This document shows, piece after piece, positions 60,674-64,000 of a stretch of DNA of 64,000 nucleotides. The notes below the pieces were generated by a model. That model was not told where the DNA came from. It worked only from the letters and a program-made list of their open reading frames with translations, and ran no database searches. Each line of letters opens with the position of its first letter. The first letter of the stretch is position 1. Origin of the DNA: Deinococcus sp. KNUC1210. Lineage in GTDB: Bacteria > Deinococcota > Deinococci > Deinococcales > Deinococcaceae. The stretch lies in NCBI RefSeq assembly GCF_022344005.1, contig NZ_CP092188.1:1-64000 (forward strand), in the 5' to 3' direction. Position numbers and translations under genes: made by a program.

Positions 60674-60698
60674 AATTTTCGATGCCGTGAATTAGTCT
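60674..60698 (+). promoter_or_regulatory. LysR box and leaderless -10
   Basis: AATTTTC-GATGCCGT-GAATT (interrupted dyad TTC-N8-GAA, 60678-60691), a T-N11-A-type site between the divergent PEBP and LysR genes. TAGTCT (60693-60698) follows, 5 nt before the LysR ATG, matching the TANNNT leaderless pattern. Confidence 0.5.
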
Positions 60699-60703
60699 AG
60701 CTT

Positions 60704-61600
60704 ATGTCCCAGTTGGAGTGGTATCGAAACTTCATCGCGGTTTACCGGGCGTCCAGCGTCTCGGGCGCAGCAAAACTGCGACACCTCTCGCAACCTGCAG
60801 TGAGTCAGCAACTCGCTGCCCTGGAGGCAATGGTGGGTGTGCCCCTCTTTCTCCGAACAGCGAAAGGCATGCAACCGACAGCCCGTGGACAGGCTCTCTA
60901 TCAGCAGGTGTTCGATTCGCTGGACAGGTTAGAGCGGGTATCGCGGAGTCTGCGTGGACGCGACGCACCTGGAGCCACTCCACTCGTGCGGCTTGGCGTG
61001 CCACCTGACTACTTCCACGCCTTCGCCTTGGAACGTCTGGGAAATGCAGGCTTCGAGTTGGTTGTGCGGTTCGGTGAAGACCGGGACTTACTGTCCATGC
61101 TGGAGGTGGGCGCGCTGGACGCAGCTGTGACGACATTGAAACCAACCGCGAAAACCCTGCAACACCGTCTGCTTGCCCATAAACATTTTGCTCTGATTGG
61201 CCCCCCTACCCTGGAACTCCCACCCGCGAATTTGACTCCAGTTGAGCTTGGAGCTTGGCTGAACGCCAGGCCTTGGGTCAGTTACAGTCAGGAGCTTCCG
61301 AATACCCGGCGTTTCTGGCAGCAACATCTCCGGGTGCGGTTCGAGGCGAAGTTGTCTGTCGTGGTACCAGATTTACGCTCTGTCTTGAGGGCGGTAGAAC
61401 TGGGCTATGGACTGAGCATCCTGCCCGAGTTCCTGTGCCGAGAGTCCCTGACGGCGGGGCGGGTGCAGCAGGTCTGGCCGGTACGCGACCTGATTCAGGG
61501 AGAGCAGTGGGTGCTGGCGTTTCGTGAAGTAGACAGTGACCGTGCCGAAGTGATTGAAGTTGGGGACGCCCTGACCGTATGGGACGATCCTGCGCCATGA
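60704..61600 (+). CDS. LysR family transcriptional regulator
   Basis: A 298-residue LysR-type regulator. The N-terminal winged helix-turn-helix (FIAVYRASSVSGAAKLRHLS, QPAVSQQLAALEAMVGVPLF) is followed by an effector domain from about residue 90 (RLGVPPDYFHAFALERLG; ELGYGLSILPEFLC). No Shine-Dalgarno; probably leaderless. It is divergent from the PEBP gene, which it likely controls. Inducer unknown. Confidence 0.92.
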   Translation: MSQLEWYRNFIAVYRASSVSGAAKLRHLSQPAVSQQLAALEAMVGVPLFLRTAKGMQPTARGQALYQQVFDSLDRLERVSRSLRGRDAPGATPLVRLGVPPDYFHAFALERLGNAGFELVVRFGEDRDLLSMLEVGALDAAVTTLKPTAKTLQHRLLAHKHFALIGPPTLELPPANLTPVELGAWLNARPWVSYSQELPNTRRFWQQHLRVRFEAKLSVVVPDLRSVLRAVELGYGLSILPEFLCRESLTAGRVQQVWPVRDLIQGEQWVLAFREVDSDRAEVIEVGDALTVWDDPAP

Positions 61601-61977
61601 TGGGGTAAGAATGATCCGCCTGAAAGCCCCGCAGAACGTGACGCTCGTCCTCAGGCTCCAGCCCGGCAGTTATGGAGTATTTCGTCTCCAAGGACACCTA
61701 CCAGATGCAGGCAGGTGACCGCGTCTGCACGGTGTGGGGTTGTAGGGGTTGATCGAGACGGCGCGGCGCGTCGGGTACGTCATCCGGTAGGCGTCCTTGG
61801 AGGCGCTCACCGTCTCCAACGACCCTGTCGAGTGACATCCCTGCGCACGGCTGTACGCAGTCATCCTTATGTTGCTGTCGCGCTCACTCACCCTTCAACT
61901 TCTGTTTTCCTGGTCTGACAGACACGGGCGTTCACCTCCTGGAATGCAGCCACTGTCCGGAGGCTTCGTACCGTCTT
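61601..61977. other. intergenic region with eroded sequence
   Basis: About 380 bp without a supported gene. It appears to be degraded sequence leading into the GGDEF-domain fragment. Confidence 0.35.
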
Positions 61978-62130
61978 CACATCAGTAAGATTCTGCGCCT
62001 AGCCGATGCGCAGATGTATCAAGCAAAACAGCACGGCGTACGGCTGGTATGGCGGACGTTCCTGCTTGATCGGACGCGGCCGCGCAGACTGAACGACTTG
62101 GATCAGGTCAGCAGCGGATGTCCTGCTTGA
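61978..62130 (+). pseudogene. GGDEF-domain C-terminal fragment
   Basis: ILRLADAQMYQAKQHGVRLV matches the end of diguanylate cyclase domains (ADxALYxAKxxGRNxV). It continues about 20 codons to a TGA, overlapping the end of the convergent solute-binding gene. The catalytic GGDEF motif and the rest are missing. Confidence 0.6.
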
Positions 62131-62863
62131 AGTACTTCAGAGACAACGCCCGGTATTTGCCATTCTCAAGGAGGGTGTTCAGGGCACTGTCCAGCGCCGC
62201 TTTCAGGGTGGTGTTTCCCTTCCGGACCGCCATGCCGATCTCTTCCTTCCACAACTGCTCGCCCAGCACCAGCGTTGCACCTGGGTATGCTTTGACGGCT
62301 GCCAGCGCTGCAAAGCGGTCGGTGACCACCGCGCTGACCTTCCCGAACGCCAGCGCCTGAATAGCGTCATCCGAAGTGGGAAACAACTGAATCGCTTTCT
62401 GGAAGGGCAGCTTCTTCAAGTACGCGAAGTAGGTACTGCCGGATTCCGCGCCGACCTTCTGATTCACGAGTGCCTTGTGATCTGCTGGGCCGCCACGGCG
62501 AGACAGGACCACCCCGCCGGTGCAGTAGTGCGGCCGAGCGAAGTCGACCACTTTGAGGCGGGTGCTGGTGATGGCGTGCGACGCGATCACGGCGTCGTAT
62601 TGTTCGGTGTTCAGACCATCGAAGATGCTGTCGAAGGGCGCCACTGTCCACTGGACTTTCAGGCCGAGCGTCTGGGCAATCAGGTTGCCCAGGTCGACTT
62701 CGAAGCCGCTGAGTGTGGTGCCATCTTTGCTGTTGAAGGGGGCGAAGTCCGCACTGGTGGCGAGGCGGAGCACCCCCGCCTGGCTGATCTGTGCCAGTGG
62801 AAGGGCCTGGGTGGTGCTCAGCAACAGGGCCAGCGTACAGGTGAGGGCAGTGCGGTGTGTCAT
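62108..62863 (-). CDS. ABC-type amino-acid/solute-binding protein
   Basis: A 251-residue periplasmic binding protein of family 3. Signal peptide (LALLLSTTQALPLAQ) is followed by VLRLATSADFAPFNSKDG, GFEVDLGNLIAQTLGL, YDAVIASHAITSTRLKVVDF and GAESGSTYFAYLK, the usual polar amino-acid binder motifs. No permease or ATPase genes are adjacent, so it is an orphan or works with a transporter elsewhere. Confidence 0.88.
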   Translation of the reverse strand: MTHRTALTCTLALLLSTTQALPLAQISQAGVLRLATSADFAPFNSKDGTTLSGFEVDLGNLIAQTLGLKVQWTVAPFDSIFDGLNTEQYDAVIASHAITSTRLKVVDFARPHYCTGGVVLSRRGGPADHKALVNQKVGAESGSTYFAYLKKLPFQKAIQLFPTSDDAIQALAFGKVSAVVTDRFAALAAVKAYPGATLVLGEQLWKEEIGMAVRKGNTTLKAALDSALNTLLENGKYRALSLKYFKQDIRC

Positions 62864-63274
62864 GAAATCTCCAAGAACGCAGCGCGAAGAATGCTTGGTG
62901 TGTCGAGGGCAGAGCGCTTCACAGATGATGTGCTGGCCAGCTCACCCGGTCAACGGAAAGGCGTGACCGTCCTGATCGCTGCGCCGGGACGGGGTGCTGT
63001 GGGTCGAAGTCTCCAGGGGCAGGTGGAGGGTTCAGCGACATACCCCACACTCTCATGCGCGCTCTTTCAACGTTCTTGCAGGCGACCGCTGAGGATGAAC
63101 GAAGCATCGAGAGGTTACGGCACCGTCACGTGGTATGACGCAGTGACCATGCGCAGTCGCGTTGATCAGCTGCTTGATCTCTGTGTGGACGGCAGGACGG
63201 TCTTGATGGAACGTAGTCACCACTCGTCAGTGTCCACAGGTCTGTCACGGGCTGGGAGGTGAGGGATGCTGATA
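62864..63274. other. intergenic region, no gene seen
   Basis: About 410 bp between the solute-binding gene and the HU terminator. It holds the solute-binding gene's promoter, though no consensus stands out. Confidence 0.35.
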
Positions 63275-63311
63275 AATAACCACGCTGCCGACCATCAGCA
63301 GCGTGGTTATT
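63275..63311. terminator. strong bidirectional terminator after the HU gene
   Basis: Perfect 14-bp stem AATAACCACGCTGC / GCAGCGTGGTTATT with a 9-nt loop. The AT-rich base of the stem supplies U-runs in both directions. It lies 14 bp after the HU stop. Confidence 0.8.
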
Positions 63312-63324
63312 TCTTGAGAACGAG

Positions 63325-63678
63325 TTAGAGGGCTTTTTTGAGATCGGTGGCGACTTTGAAGCCAACCTTCTTGCCTGCAGGGATCTGAATCTTCTCGGCG
63401 GTGCCTGGGCGCACGCCCGTGCGGGCGGCGGTGGCGCGGACGTCCAGGGTGCCCAATCCGGGTAAGCCAACCGTCTTGCCGTCTCTGAGCGCTTCAGCAA
63501 TCGCGGCCAATGCGGCATCGACCGCGCGCCCCGCATCTTGTTTATTGAGGGAGGTGCGCTGTGCGACCTGTTCGATCAGCTGCACCTTGCTGAGCTTTTC
63601 CCCTTCCGCAGGGGCTGAGGCAGGAACGGGCGTCGCAACGGGCATGCTGGGAGTGTTGGCGGGGCTTTTCTTGGTCAT
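63325..63678 (-). CDS. HU-family DNA-binding protein with N-terminal extension
   Basis: A 117-residue HU-type nucleoid protein. Residues 1-32 are a Pro/Ala/Ser tail ([20 protein letters not shown]). The HU fold follows: [55 protein letters not shown] and [19 protein letters not shown]. An N-terminal extension is also known on Deinococcus HU, though usually Lys/Ala-rich; this one is nearly uncharged. ATG 63678 is chosen because the longer frame has no ribosome site. Confidence 0.88.
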   Translation of the reverse strand: MTKKSPANTPSMPVATPVPASAPAEGEKLSKVQLIEQVAQRTSLNKQDAGRAVDAALAAIAEALRDGKTVGLPGLGTLDVRATAARTGVRPGTAEKIQIPAGKKVGFKVATDLKKAL

Positions 63679-63727
63679 GGTCCACAGCATGCCACAGTTC
63701 GCCAGGAACGGAAACAGGGGCTTCGCT

Positions 63728-64000
63728 TTAGGTTGCCTTGTTTCGAAAACGGGCTCCCAGGAATTCACCCTGGGCAATGTCATCAAACCATTCATCAGCT
63801 CTGAGGCCGTCCAACCAGGTATTCTTCTTGATGCGCACAGCCCGCTTGATGCCGCGACGCCGCAGGAAGCGAACCACTCTGCACCGATGAATTCCTAGTC
63901 GGCAACTAGGCCACGCCAGCAAGCGGCGGGGAAGACGTTCAGGAGTTGGATGATCAGCCACATGTGGGCGTTGCTATCGCTATCTGACCCTACTTGGACA
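63728..64000 (-). pseudogene. IS4-type transposase fragment at window edge
   Basis: Reading from the edge: NAHMWLIIQLLNVFPAACWR, then [16 protein letters not shown] (the conserved ADREFIG block with TAG replacing Arg), a frameshift, and [20 protein letters not shown] with [12 protein letters not shown]. It belongs to a different IS4 subgroup from the copy at 19842. Non-functional here; it may continue beyond the window. Confidence 0.75.

Overview
The window looks like part of a large secondary replicon (megaplasmid or plasmid) of a Deinococcus-type bacterium. It is GC-rich overall. It carries an iteron origin with a replication initiator and a ParA/ParB pair of the kind found on Deinococcus plasmids. 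Many genes lack a Shine-Dalgarno but have a TANNNT box 5-8 nt before the start codon, the leaderless pattern described for Deinococcus. Exported proteins of unknown function and IS630, IS4, IS3, IS1182, IS5 and Tn3 elements or remnants also fit. The genus assignment is inferred from these features, not from a database search.

Layout. 0-3.8 kb: two small regulated units, a TetR regulator with divergent MBL-hydrolase/YrdB genes, and a PadR regulator with a coupled membrane-anchored protein. 3.9-5.7 kb: an IS630 element and an IS4 relic. 5.7-7.5 kb: a complete prolyl-tRNA synthetase with an editing domain. 9.2-10.4 kb: an exported repeat protein. 11.3-16.7 kb: the replication/partition module, with rep, an AT-rich stretch, nine iterons, parA, parB and a tyrosine-recombinase-like gene whose catalytic residues are degenerate. 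17-22.6 kb: a HEAT-repeat protein, then eroded accessory genes around an IS4 copy (CoiA-like relic, SMI1/KNR4 protein, nucleotidyltransferase with a frameshift, DUF4209 relic).

23.2-32.4 kb is the most interesting block. A leftward operon encodes a ribbon-helix-helix protein, a two-helix membrane protein and a full-length Argonaute with an apparently intact catalytic tetrad. From the same 115-bp divergent region a rightward operon encodes an AddB-like Fe-S nuclease and an AddA-like helicase that lacks its own nuclease domain. An HExxH metallopeptidase-like gene converges on the Argonaute gene. Together they look like a DNA-targeting defence or plasmid-maintenance system with its own end-processing machine.

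33-45 kb holds an IS3 element, orphan and AT-rich genes (including an HNH endonuclease), a large TPR-CHAT caspase-like protease with nine near-identical 46-residue repeats, and a 740-residue protein of no recognised family upstream of it. 45.1-48.0 kb has two convergent, related TPR/winged-helix regulators. One is preceded by an unannotated 39-codon gene for an exported peptide, an arrangement resembling peptide-pheromone/TPR-receptor pairs.

49-55 kb is a same-strand series of exported or membrane proteins (CsgG-like, VWA lipoprotein, membrane proteins, duplicated small secreted proteins). 55.4-64 kb holds oligopeptidase B, a methyltransferase, a PEBP-family protein divergent from a LysR regulator, a solute-binding protein, an HU protein, and several transposon or gene relics. 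The frequent single-base frameshifts in short homopolymers could be real decay or assembly error and should be judged with that in mind.
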